Virus record (IMG/VR): IMGVR_UViG_3300034190_000819
Location: 1-30,907 of that record
Reading direction: 5' to 3' (one strand)
DNA length: 30,907 nt
From: a virus
Below, piece by piece: positions 7,581 through 16,205 of the stretch; position 1 is the stretch's first letter, and the number at the start of each line of letters is the position of its first letter. The notes beneath the pieces are model-generated. The model was given only the letters and a program-made list of their open reading frames with translations, did not search any database and was not told where the DNA came from. The translations under genes and the position numbers were made by a program.

Positions 7581-9296
7581 ATGGCTCAAACGCAACCTTA
7601 TGGCTTCGCATGTAAAGGCGGGTTAAATTTAAACAGGAGCAGCTTTGATCTTCAAGATCAGGCAGGCGTAGCTGCACAACTTTTAAACTTTGAAGTTGAC
7701 GGCGATGGCGGCTACCATAAAATTAAAGGCTGTACAAAAGTAACGAACGACGTAAGAAGTCGTATAATTCTATCACCAACGATAGATAGTGTAGGCGCTG
7801 ACACTACTCTCAATGCATCGATTGAAGGAATAATAGGTTATAAAACAGGTGGTATTGCCTATAGCGGAACGTCTATTGTCTTTACGCAGGACGGCACAAA
7901 CTGGATGCAGATAGACAGAATTACATCTGGCGCAGGCGGAGAAGATCACGCTACGTTTATAAGTAATAATACTGCGCTTGGACAGGCGAACAACGAACCA
8001 ATATCTTTTATAGTTTATGAAAGTGCTGCGACAGAAGACCAGATTATAATATGTAATGGGGTAACTGCACCTTGGCAAATTCTTATTACAGGCAATGGTG
8101 CACCAACTAACTTAACTTATAAAGTTAATCAGATACAAATCTCTCATGGCGAGGGCGGATACAATTTTAAACCCACCACTGGCGTAACACATAAAAATAG
8201 ATTAGTGTTGGCTGGAGATCCCGCACACCCCAATTCAGTTCTCTACTCCGCCGTAATCACAGGTGACATTACTTTTTCGGGAGGCACTTCAGGTGTGGTC
8301 GTCTTAGAGGATAAAGTAGTGGGAGTGTCTAGCTTTAAAGACACTGTGGTTGTGTTCTGTAAATCAAGTATCCATAAGATTGAAAACTTAGGAGACGCAG
8401 CAAACCAAAGAGTTGTCACGATCTCAAAAAATGTAGGTTGTGTGTCTAAAGAAACGATTCAAGAACTCGGTGGAGATTTAATATTTCTAGCACAAGACGG
8501 GTTAAGGACTTTAGCAGGCACAGATAAAATAGACGACACAGAACTCGGCACAGTAAGTAGACCCATCCGTACAATATTAGATAAAAAGATACTTGAGAAT
8601 ATAAATCTTTTAGATCTAGCAAGCGTTGTGATAAAAAGTAAAAACCAATATAGGTTGTTTTATTCTAACAGGGCAGCCCCTGCCACAAGCACTTCTGCTG
8701 GGCGGGAAAATGACATAGAGAACTCTCAAGGCATTATAGCCACTTTGACATCGCAAGGCTTAGAGTTTTCTGAATCACTAGGAATGCAGTGTAAAGCAAT
8801 AACTTCTACTATAATAAATAATGAAGAAACAATTTTCCACGGAGACAGGTACGGAGCTATATTACGACACGACAGGGGCACAGGATTTTTTACAGACGCA
8901 CAATATAAAAATATACGAGCTGTATATAGAACACCTTATTTAGATTTTGGTGATATGGGAACTCAAAAAACTTTAAATTATGTAAATTTAAAACTAGAAG
9001 CAGAAGGTGTTGTTACACCCACACTAGGTATTAGATATGGTGAAGAAAACTATACTCCTATACAGCCTACTGATATTGTGCTTCCTCGCTTAACACTGCC
9101 CTCCAACTTTGGCTCAGCCCGCTTTTCAAACAGCGTTTATGAGTTTGCTTTTGGCGCTCTTACGTCCCCTTTAATAAGACAAGCAGTTCAAGGTAGCGGC
9201 AATACAGTACAAATAAAACTACTATCAGATGATCAGCAAGCTTCTTTTAGTATTCAAGGAATATATATTAATTATTATCCATCGGGTAGGAGATAA
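7581..9296 (+). CDS. Putative tail nozzle / stabilisation protein (tail tubular B-like)
   Basis: 571 aa, almost all beta-strand by composition. The N-terminal KGGLNLNRSSFDLQDQAGVA, then LLNFEVDGDGGYHKIKGCTK (about 35-54), is the recurring opening of phage nozzle proteins that list values at the start of a beta-propeller. A middle segment has KNRLVLAGDPAHPNSVLYSA (about 204-223) and later VVGVSSFKDTVVVFCKSSIH (about 248-267), again propeller-like blades. It starts 1 nt after the preceding stop, with GAGG upstream. It would form the tube end below the adaptor, to which fibers attach. Good fit by order and strand pattern, no catalytic site seen. Confidence 0.65.
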   Translation: MAQTQPYGFACKGGLNLNRSSFDLQDQAGVAAQLLNFEVDGDGGYHKIKGCTKVTNDVRSRIILSPTIDSVGADTTLNASIEGIIGYKTGGIAYSGTSIVFTQDGTNWMQIDRITSGAGGEDHATFISNNTALGQANNEPISFIVYESAATEDQIIICNGVTAPWQILITGNGAPTNLTYKVNQIQISHGEGGYNFKPTTGVTHKNRLVLAGDPAHPNSVLYSAVITGDITFSGGTSGVVVLEDKVVGVSSFKDTVVVFCKSSIHKIENLGDAANQRVVTISKNVGCVSKETIQELGGDLIFLAQDGLRTLAGTDKIDDTELGTVSRPIRTILDKKILENINLLDLASVVIKSKNQYRLFYSNRAAPATSTSAGRENDIENSQGIIATLTSQGLEFSESLGMQCKAITSTIINNEETIFHGDRYGAILRHDRGTGFFTDAQYKNIRAVYRTPYLDFGDMGTQKTLNYVNLKLEAEGVVTPTLGIRYGEENYTPIQPTDIVLPRLTLPSNFGSARFSNSVYEFAFGALTSPLIRQAVQGSGNTVQIKLLSDDQQASFSIQGIYINYYPSGRR

Positions 9297-9300
9297 GTAA

Positions 9301-12300
9301 ATGGCAGTTTATACACAGTTAATAAGTTCATATGACGACGGCGAGACTATATACGCCAGTTTGTTTACGAATGAATTCAATCAGATTATAGCTGCTTTTG
9401 ATAAAGCTTCTGGACACAATCACGACGGAACCACAGATGGCTCCGGTGCACCTATCACTACGTTATATGGAAACATTCTTACCTTGGGTAAAGGGACGGG
9501 TGATGTTCGGTTAAGCTTTAATGCAAGTACAAACGATGGTGTCTTAATTTGGAAGGATACTGAAAACCATTTTATGTTCCATAACTCTGTTTTAATTGAC
9601 ACCCCCAGTCTCGGCCACGCTGCTGGTGACGAAGTTGTTCAGTTAGAAATTAGTGGTGACAATGCAAATAATTCTATACTTAGAGTTGTTGAGGAACGAG
9701 ACTCAGCTACAAGCACTGATTGGCTGAGCACACATAAACGCATAGAGTTTGCCGTGGACGTAACAAGAATGTCGTATATCGCTCAAAACTTTAATGGCGA
9801 TTACGGACTTGAGATCGGAAGCTCTGCGGGAGGCGGCCCCAATACTGTTTTTTCGACAAGCGCACAACCTTGGATCTCAATGAAAAAAGCAGCAACAGGT
9901 AACGGGGCAGGGGCGGTTGAGTTATACTATGGCGATAATGGCACTTCAGCTAAAAAGCTTGAGACACAAGTAAATGGCATTACTGTAACAGGGAGTGACC
10001 AATACACATCAATAGTTTTTAAACAAGACCAAAACGGCCCCCATCCCGTAGCTTCCGATCTTTGTCGAATACAAGCTACTTGGAACGAAGGTGGTTTATC
10101 ATCAAGCTACTTAGATTTTATGATCGCCGATGATGACCTCGACGGGTTTCGATTCCGAGCTAAAAACTTTGAAAACGGTAATAGCGCTGTTTACGAAGAC
10201 TTTATGACAATAAAGTTTGATCCTCTCGTCACTGCTCGTGATGAAGGAATTATAACTATTAATGGCGGCATACGTCAACAAGGGCAGCAGTATAATCTTT
10301 TTGTTAGAGATGATGTTGCTGGCTCACCTGCTCTATACGTCCAACAAACAGCGTCAACAGGTAGAGTTGCTTCGTTTCAGTTTGGCAGTGCTAATGCTAA
10401 CGGAGGAACTGAAGTCCTTGGAGTTCTCCACGACAAGATAGAAGTAACGGGTACAGTAGAGGCAGATGGTTTTAGCGGCACTGGTAGTGTAACTATCACT
10501 GACTTTATTGATGATGATAGTTTTGACAGTGCATCCGCAACTAATGTCCCTACTTCTGAGTCTGTTAAGGCTTATGTAGACGCACAGGTTGAAGACCAAG
10601 ATACCTTAGCTGAAATTTTAGCCATAGGTAATACTACTGGTGGTACAGATATACAGTTGACTGCTGGTGACAAAATTGTTGGGCCATCCAGCGGTGGACT
10701 CGGCGATTATCTAACGATCCAGAACGGGTCGGGCGCACAAGGCGTTTACATAACCAGTAGTGATGGTCTTTCAAAGGTTTATGCCTCTGAAACGTATGTG
10801 AGTCTTTATCACACTGGGGGCGATAACGCAGGCCGGAAGTTACAGACTACAAACTCAGGCATAGACGTAACAGGTACGGTTACAGCGGATGGTGTGACAT
10901 TAGGTAATAATGAAAGAATCACTTTAGGCGCAGAATCTGACGGCAAGTTAGAGATATATGAAGCTACTGGCGGCAACGGTGTTATTGAGCAGACTGGTGC
11001 TGGTAGCCTTGTATTAAAAGGGCAAAACACAGATATACATAACGATGCTAACGACCTGATGATAAGAGCTGGGGTAAATGAAGCTGCACTTTATCATCGC
11101 AATGGCGATAACGCAGGTAAGAAATTACAAACTACAAACACAGGCATAGACGTAACAGGTACGGTCGCTGCCTCTGACGGATTAACCGCAGACTATATTG
11201 ATTTAACTGGTGGTAAGTCAACTACGAGTACAGGGGCTATCTGCGCTGATAAAATTAGATTTAGTGCTGAGACTTCAGACGAAGCCGCAATATATGCGAG
11301 TGTAGATGGTCTTAATACCAGTTTATTTATCCAGTCTGCTGACGATGCAAGTGACAAGGTAAGAATTGTTGCGGGCGGCACAGAGGCTTTAACTGTTGCT
11401 AATACAGGCATAGACGTAACAGGTGAAGTCAAAGGTGACACACTAACTATTGATAACGGCAGTGGAGACACTAACGGATATATAGCAAGTGCGACTGGCG
11501 CAACTCGATTTACAGTTAAGAGTACGCACGATGGCCTAGAAACAGAAGAAGTTGCGGGTGTTGAGATTGGAGCTAAAAGCCTATCTTATCTTGATTTAAA
11601 AACTCCTGACACTGATGATTACGATTTAAGAATATATCATTCAGAGCCAGCAAACCACTCAATGATAGATTCTTTAGCCGAAGATTTATTCTTGCGGTCA
11701 GGCGGCAAAGTAGCCTTACAACACGCAGGCGCAAACACTAAGCTAGAAACTACAGCCACAGGCATAAACGTAACAGGGGTAATTGACTGCGACACCAGCT
11801 TGCAGATACGCTCCACGGCTACTGCTGATAACGATGCAATGCCTGACATTTATCTTGATAATCAACATGTACCAGCAGATAACCAAAACCTCGGAATGAT
11901 TCAATTCAGAGGTTTTAACGATGCGGTGCCCGCAGAAATGCAGTCATATGCACATATCTATGCACAACAGGTAGATGTAAGTGATGGAGCTGAGAAAGGT
12001 AAGTTAGTTCTGACAGCTAGAAACGGCGCTAGTTATGTTGAGGCTTTACAAGTAACTAAAGACGGTATAGACGTAACAGGTACAGTTGATTTAGATAACT
12101 TAACCATTGCTACCGCTCAAGGTACTGCTGGTCAGGTACTAAAATCTACTGGCTCAGGTATTGAGTGGGCTTCTGTTGCTTCTGGCGGCGGTGAAACCTT
12201 AACTCAAACACTTGCTCTGGGTAACGCCACTGGCGGTAATGATATTGTAATCACGGATGGAGATGTTATCACAGGGACAGCCGACCCTGTTATTAGACCG

Positions 12301-12834
12301 CCAGCACCATCTGCTGGATACGGCGCTCCCGCAATACAGTTACAAACCAGTGGTGGTTTTGCGAGAATTATCACAACTGATCTTGAGTGTAAGTTGTTTT
12401 ATGGGGCTACGGCAGCGGTGGCGGCCCTAAAGCTAGAAACTACTAATGCAGGCGTGACCGTAAAAGGTGGTGTTATTGCTGATGAAATTGCAGCACCCAA
12501 CTCATACGTTCTTACAACCTCAGCAGTTATGCTCAACTCACAAAATTGGAATGGTAAACAAGTTTGGAACAAACACGCTGGCAACACCACACTAACCCTA
12601 GCTACTGATGCTCAAGCACCTGTAGGGTTTTCAACCACCATTAGCGTAATGAGTTCAGGATTTACCATGACCCTAACCCCAGACACAGGGGATACCATTA
12701 AGTACCTAGACCCCGTAGCTAACACTTGGACAGGTACAGTTGATCAAAACCTTGTTATAGGTTCTGGCGGTGTTATAGATCTAATTAGGACTGCGACTAG
12801 CGAGTGGACTGTCTACGGTTCGGGAGTTGTGTAA
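9301..12834 (+). CDS. Tail fiber protein with repeated GIDVTG modules
   Basis: 1177 aa, a host-recognition fiber. The N-terminus has EFNQIIAAFDKASGHNHDGT (about 27-46), the usual tail-attachment opening of such fibers. The shaft holds repeats around KLxTTxxGIDVTG: near residues 219, 513, 608, 703 (ANTGIDVTG), 814, 915 (TKDGIDVTG) and 1044. Between them lie beta-rich inserts with xxLYHTGGDNAGRKLQTT patterns. Two LALGNATGGND-type segments also repeat (about 436-450 and 970-985). The C-terminus (NKHAGNTTLTLATDAQAPVG, then a short strand-rich end) looks like a trimeric tip. No intramolecular chaperone motif and no enzyme site were seen. The stop overlaps the next ATG (TAATG). Confidence 0.82.
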   Translation: MAVYTQLISSYDDGETIYASLFTNEFNQIIAAFDKASGHNHDGTTDGSGAPITTLYGNILTLGKGTGDVRLSFNASTNDGVLIWKDTENHFMFHNSVLIDTPSLGHAAGDEVVQLEISGDNANNSILRVVEERDSATSTDWLSTHKRIEFAVDVTRMSYIAQNFNGDYGLEIGSSAGGGPNTVFSTSAQPWISMKKAATGNGAGAVELYYGDNGTSAKKLETQVNGITVTGSDQYTSIVFKQDQNGPHPVASDLCRIQATWNEGGLSSSYLDFMIADDDLDGFRFRAKNFENGNSAVYEDFMTIKFDPLVTARDEGIITINGGIRQQGQQYNLFVRDDVAGSPALYVQQTASTGRVASFQFGSANANGGTEVLGVLHDKIEVTGTVEADGFSGTGSVTITDFIDDDSFDSASATNVPTSESVKAYVDAQVEDQDTLAEILAIGNTTGGTDIQLTAGDKIVGPSSGGLGDYLTIQNGSGAQGVYITSSDGLSKVYASETYVSLYHTGGDNAGRKLQTTNSGIDVTGTVTADGVTLGNNERITLGAESDGKLEIYEATGGNGVIEQTGAGSLVLKGQNTDIHNDANDLMIRAGVNEAALYHRNGDNAGKKLQTTNTGIDVTGTVAASDGLTADYIDLTGGKSTTSTGAICADKIRFSAETSDEAAIYASVDGLNTSLFIQSADDASDKVRIVAGGTEALTVANTGIDVTGEVKGDTLTIDNGSGDTNGYIASATGATRFTVKSTHDGLETEEVAGVEIGAKSLSYLDLKTPDTDDYDLRIYHSEPANHSMIDSLAEDLFLRSGGKVALQHAGANTKLETTATGINVTGVIDCDTSLQIRSTATADNDAMPDIYLDNQHVPADNQNLGMIQFRGFNDAVPAEMQSYAHIYAQQVDVSDGAEKGKLVLTARNGASYVEALQVTKDGIDVTGTVDLDNLTIATAQGTAGQVLKSTGSGIEWASVASGGGETLTQTLALGNATGGNDIVITDGDVITGTADPVIRPPAPSAGYGAPAIQLQTSGGFARIITTDLECKLFYGATAAVAALKLETTNAGVTVKGGVIADEIAAPNSYVLTTSAVMLNSQNWNGKQVWNKHAGNTTLTLATDAQAPVGFSTTISVMSSGFTMTLTPDTGDTIKYLDPVANTWTGTVDQNLVIGSGGVIDLIRTATSEWTVYGSGVV
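10820..11165 (+). repeat. Pair of 61-nt direct repeats in the fiber gene
   Basis: 10820-10880 and 11105-11165 are 61-nt copies with 6 mismatches by eye, starting GCGATAACGCAGG and ending GACGTAACAGGTACGGT. Shorter copies of the GGCATAGACGTAACAGG core recur near 11407, 11761 (one change) and 12064 (one change). They encode the GIDVTG shaft repeats. The high DNA identity of this one pair points to recent duplication or gene conversion. Confidence 0.8.
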
Positions 12835-13928
12835 TGGGCACTTCAAAAGCGGTTAAGGTAGCTGGGGGAGGTGATCAACAGTTGAGGGTTATACCCCCTG
12901 AGTCAAATAATGACTTAAAAAACCCACTAAGGAACCAAGACAACTATCCAGTGGCCTACACTTATAACGGGGCACCTGCCCCAAGCTCCACAACTGGCAC
13001 CAGCGGTGTTAGTAGTTTTGTCGCTGACTGGGGCCACTACGGTGCAGTGTTCTTATCCCCAGAAGGGTTGGGTAGACAGACTGGGTTTCAAAATTATATG
13101 TTGTACCCATACCCAGACTGGGAAGACACAACCTTCAGCCCAGACCCTGTAGATACAAACAGAGTCCTTAAACTTTTTGGAGCTGGTGCACTATACCCAG
13201 CACAGCAAACTGTACCGAACACAGTTGTTCGAGGCCAAGCCTACACTAGTGGCACTACTAAATATCTAGATCAATACGAGACTAGAACTGCGGGCCACAT
13301 GACTGATACTGTGAATGATACAGCTAGTTCCACAACCAGTATGGATAATTCTGGCATATGGACTCACGAGGCTTGGACACAATGGGTTGACATTCCAGCA
13401 GGAACTACCCACATTACGTTTGGTGTTACAATGCGTGTCCCAGCAGGAGATCAGTTAAGGACTGATAACTGGGGTGGTGTTTACGTCTGGCAAGATATCC
13501 TCTTTAATGGAACTACTCTGATAAGGCAGACAGATTATGTTAGGGTGTATAACTCTAGCAATACCAACCAGAGTGACTTACCAACAGGTACGGCTTATAG
13601 CAACACTGGCAATGCGCAGTATAACTGGAATGTCTATGGTTCATATCCTTACGCCGTAAGCCCCCATACTTGTGAAGGGGCAAACCCTCTTCTTAACTAT
13701 ATTGATGAAGTAGACGCAATTGACCAAGACGATTTAGGGGGTTTTGTTAGAAAAGAGTACCAAGTAGAGGTGTTCACTTTTGGCACCGACCCTGTCAACG
13801 AAGCAACTAGTGTGGGTATCGGTTTATTTTTTGCAGAAAACGCTAAGTACAGGTATGATGAAGACTCTGACGACAGCGGGTCTATAGAGTTTTTTAATCC
13901 GTCCATCACATTCCAAACAATAGTATAG
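12834..13928 (+). CDS. Putative fiber-associated or receptor-binding protein
   Basis: 364 aa, family not recognised. The ATG shares its A with the stop of the fiber gene (TAATG) and has CGGGAG 7 nt upstream, so it is translationally coupled to the fiber. The protein is rich in Tyr, Trp, Thr, Asn and Asp and looks beta-structured and soluble, with aromatic stretches such as QNYMLYPYPDWEDTTF (about 91-106), THEAWTQWVDIPAGTTHITF (about 180-199) and GGVYVWQDILFNGT. The balance of aromatics and jelly-roll-like strands suits a carbohydrate-binding adhesin. No membrane segment or catalytic motif. Base composition seems slightly richer in GC than the neighbours. Role as fiber tip or second adhesin is inferred. 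Confidence 0.6.
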   Translation: MGTSKAVKVAGGGDQQLRVIPPESNNDLKNPLRNQDNYPVAYTYNGAPAPSSTTGTSGVSSFVADWGHYGAVFLSPEGLGRQTGFQNYMLYPYPDWEDTTFSPDPVDTNRVLKLFGAGALYPAQQTVPNTVVRGQAYTSGTTKYLDQYETRTAGHMTDTVNDTASSTTSMDNSGIWTHEAWTQWVDIPAGTTHITFGVTMRVPAGDQLRTDNWGGVYVWQDILFNGTTLIRQTDYVRVYNSSNTNQSDLPTGTAYSNTGNAQYNWNVYGSYPYAVSPHTCEGANPLLNYIDEVDAIDQDDLGGFVRKEYQVEVFTFGTDPVNEATSVGIGLFFAENAKYRYDEDSDDSGSIEFFNPSITFQTIV

Positions 13929-13935
13929 GAGAATT

Positions 13936-14181
13936 ATGAGCCAAGTAACTTTAGTACAAAAATTCTTAACCGACCAAAGTTCTGTAACTGAACAGGAGCT
14001 GGTGGATAATGCAGCACTTACCGTCCCCACTACCAATACAAACAGTCCAGAATTCTACGCTGGTGTTGTCTCTGAAATGGCTGTTGGGTGCCTAAAGAAC
14101 GAACCCGATGGTATATCTAAGCCTGTTTCTAAGCAGATAGATTATTGGATTGTTAAGTATTACGAATCTCTAGAAGTATAG
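13936..14181 (+). CDS. Small hypothetical protein downstream of the adhesin
   Basis: 81 aa, not recognised. RBS AGGAG about 6 nt before the ATG, 7 nt after the previous stop. The N-terminus VTLVQKFLTDQ is helical; the C-terminus SKQIDYWIVKYYESLEV is aromatic and amphipathic. No signal peptide or membrane segment. It could be a fiber chaperone or minor tail factor by location only. A very short reading frame just downstream (14212-14268) begins in a similar way. Confidence 0.65.
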   Translation: MSQVTLVQKFLTDQSSVTEQELVDNAALTVPTTNTNSPEFYAGVVSEMAVGCLKNEPDGISKPVSKQIDYWIVKYYESLEV

Positions 14182-14211
14182 TAGTCGCCTATCGTCATCC
14201 AGAGTTAGGCT

Positions 14212-14268
14212 ATGAATGATAATACAACCTTAACTGAAAAGTTTGTTACCCGTTACCCTACAACTTAA
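14212..14268 (+). pseudogene. Possible 18 aa remnant resembling the start of the preceding gene
   Basis: The frame ATG...TAA encodes MNDNTTLTEKFVTRYPTT. It matches the upstream 81 aa protein at TLxxKF(V/L)T near the N-terminus and then ends. RBS is weak (TTAGG close to the ATG). It may be a decayed duplicate or chance similarity over eight residues. Confidence 0.25.
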
Positions 14269-14282
14269 AAGGATTTTAAATA

Positions 14283-14480
14283 ATGAGCAAAGATGTAACC
14301 ACTCATGACCTGTTAGCCCGTATTGAAAAGCATGAGGGTGAATGTGCAATTAGATGGAAGAATGTGGAGTCTCAACTGAACCGAGGCGGGAACATTATGA
14401 ACAAGTTAGAAACACGTATATACGGTTTCAATGCTATACTACTTACTGGCATTATAGCTATCCTATTTAAAATAGTTTAA
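14283..14480 (+). CDS. Small C-terminally anchored membrane protein
   Basis: 65 aa with a charged helical N-terminal half (THDLLARIEKHEGECAIRW) and one hydrophobic segment at about residues 47-65 (YGFNAILLTGIIAILFKIV). This layout, a short coiled coil followed by a terminal membrane span, resembles XhlA-type hemolysin or holin-partner proteins. RBS AAGGA is near 9 nt upstream. It sits between tail and internal-virion genes, far from the holin at 27663, so it could be a lysis regulator or a virion-associated membrane protein. Membrane insertion is clear; the function is not. Confidence 0.65.
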   Translation: MSKDVTTHDLLARIEKHEGECAIRWKNVESQLNRGGNIMNKLETRIYGFNAILLTGIIAILFKIV

Positions 14481-14497
14481 TTTGAAGGACTTATACA

Positions 14498-16189
14498 ATG
14501 AGTAAATATTTACAAGCTTTAGAAGAAACAAAAACACAGAGAGAGAACTTCCGATGGGGTGGTAGTAATTCTAAAACAAAAGATGCGAAAAAGGCAGCAG
14601 ATGCGCAAGCGAAGGCGACTCAAGATGCAATAGATAAAGCAGTGAAAGAGGCAACAGAAGCTGCAACGAAGGCAAATGAGAAGCTGGCAGCGGATAAGGC
14701 AAAGCTAGAGAAAAAAGCGCCTACCGATTTAGAGTTAACACCTGCACCCAAAGCTGAAATTACAGATGTAAAAACTGGGTTGGCTGCGGATGTTTCTTTA
14801 GACCCTGAAGCCTCTAAACAATTTACTACTTCAGAAGATGAAGTATATAAAATTCCAGAAACGACAAGAAGCACTGAGCGAGATGCTAAAGATGTTAAAG
14901 CTGTCGCACTAGGCACAGCCAACGCAACAACTTCAAAAGCAGACACGGACATTGGAACTGTAGATGCAGCTAATTATACAGCTACTAAAACTGCGGATAT
15001 GGAAGGGTCAGACTTATCTATTTTCGGTGAAGCCCCACAAGGCGTAGCCGCTACAGTCATGAAGACAGTGGATGTAGCTAAACCTCGGACTGCCGGTGCC
15101 GCAGCTGATGCACTTGCAAGTGGAAGTGGTGTAGATGCAGGACTTAGTACCTCTATTGCAAGCGATCCCGTAGGTGCATTAGATCAAATAGACGGCGCAG
15201 ATATAGAAAGCCGTGCAAATATTGCGGCTCTTCCAGAAGAAGCTCTAATGTCTACACAGATGGACGGGCTTTTAGAGGGTATGGAAGAAGGTAAAACACC
15301 TTTATGGGCTTTACCAGCGGTGAATAAAGTAAATGCAATGCTGGCTGCTAGAGGCATGACAGCTTCTAGTGTAGGTCGAGACGCTTTATTTAGTGCTATC
15401 ATTCAATCAGCTATGCCGATAGCACAGGATAACGCTAAAGCTTTACAAGCACGAGCAGCCCAGACACTTGATGCAGCAGTTCAGTTCACAAAACAAGAAG
15501 CTGATTTTGAACAACAAATGAAAATCACTAACTTGGCTAATCAGCAACAAGCGTTTATCCAAAGCCGTGAACTAAGTCAGCAAAGATTGTTATCTGATCA
15601 AAATGCTTCGAATGCTTCAAAACAATTCAACGCTTCAAATCAACAGCAGACAGATCAGTTTATGGCTTCGATGCGTAACAATGTATCTCAGTTTAATGCT
15701 AGTCAAGATAACGCAATGAAACAGTTCAACGCTTCTGAAATTAATAAAATTAATTCTATTAACGCTGGCAATCAATTACAAGCTGATCAATTTAATGAGC
15801 AAATGACACAAGACGCTCAAAAGTTTTATGAGTCTAATGTTTTACAACGTGAGCAGTTTAATGCTGCTAATGCTCAAGCAATTCAACAGTCTGATTTAGC
15901 ATGGAGACGCAATACAAACTCAGCAGCTACAGCAGCTTTCAATGCAGCTAATCAACAGAATGTGCAAAACGAATATAACATGACGGCGCTAGACCAAGCA
16001 CAAGTTTGGTTACAGATGCGAGATAGTATGGCATATGTCAGACAAAATTATGAAAACGAAGAACAGCGCATTGCTCAGTTGTATGCTACAGCTATTGGTA
16101 ACGAAGCTGCAATGGGGGCATCAAAGTCTTCTGTGACTACCGCCAACCAAAAAGCATCTGCTGATTTTATTGATACATTATTTCTTTAA
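14498..16189 (+). CDS. Internal virion protein candidate with 11-residue repeats
   Basis: 563 aa. N-terminal third: Ala/Lys/Glu coiled coil (about 28-75), then a Thr/Ala/Asp-rich low-complexity stretch. A folded helical core follows (LWALPAVNKVNAMLAARGMT, about 268-287, then SSVGRDALFSAIIQSAMPIA), a segment I associate with podophage internal or ejection proteins. Residues 376-463 are a Gln/Asn-rich array: QFNAS-like starts lie at 376, 387, 398, 409, 420 (SINAG), 431, 442 (KFYES) and 453, exactly 11 apart. Such hendecads form long straight coiled coils. RBS AAGGA upstream. Best reading: an elongated structural or ejected protein of the inner core; no enzyme motif. Confidence 0.68.
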   Translation: MSKYLQALEETKTQRENFRWGGSNSKTKDAKKAADAQAKATQDAIDKAVKEATEAATKANEKLAADKAKLEKKAPTDLELTPAPKAEITDVKTGLAADVSLDPEASKQFTTSEDEVYKIPETTRSTERDAKDVKAVALGTANATTSKADTDIGTVDAANYTATKTADMEGSDLSIFGEAPQGVAATVMKTVDVAKPRTAGAAADALASGSGVDAGLSTSIASDPVGALDQIDGADIESRANIAALPEEALMSTQMDGLLEGMEEGKTPLWALPAVNKVNAMLAARGMTASSVGRDALFSAIIQSAMPIAQDNAKALQARAAQTLDAAVQFTKQEADFEQQMKITNLANQQQAFIQSRELSQQRLLSDQNASNASKQFNASNQQQTDQFMASMRNNVSQFNASQDNAMKQFNASEINKINSINAGNQLQADQFNEQMTQDAQKFYESNVLQREQFNAANAQAIQQSDLAWRRNTNSAATAAFNAANQQNVQNEYNMTALDQAQVWLQMRDSMAYVRQNYENEEQRIAQLYATAIGNEAAMGASKSSVTTANQKASADFIDTLFL

Positions 16190-16205
16190 TCACTAGGAGA
16201 TTAAA

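Noticed and set aside
12804-12833. Upstream start for the 364 aa gene
   Set aside because: It would add ten residues inside the fiber tail; the ATG at 12834 has a GGAG site and TAATG coupling.
13660-13682. GCCCC/GGGGC hairpin
   Set aside because: The stem lies inside the 364 aa coding sequence with no T tract after it, so it is not called a terminator.
12834-13928. Diversity-generating retroelement target
   Set aside because: The coupled adhesin invited this idea, but no reverse transcriptase or template repeat is in the window and no A-biased repeat pair was seen at the gene end.
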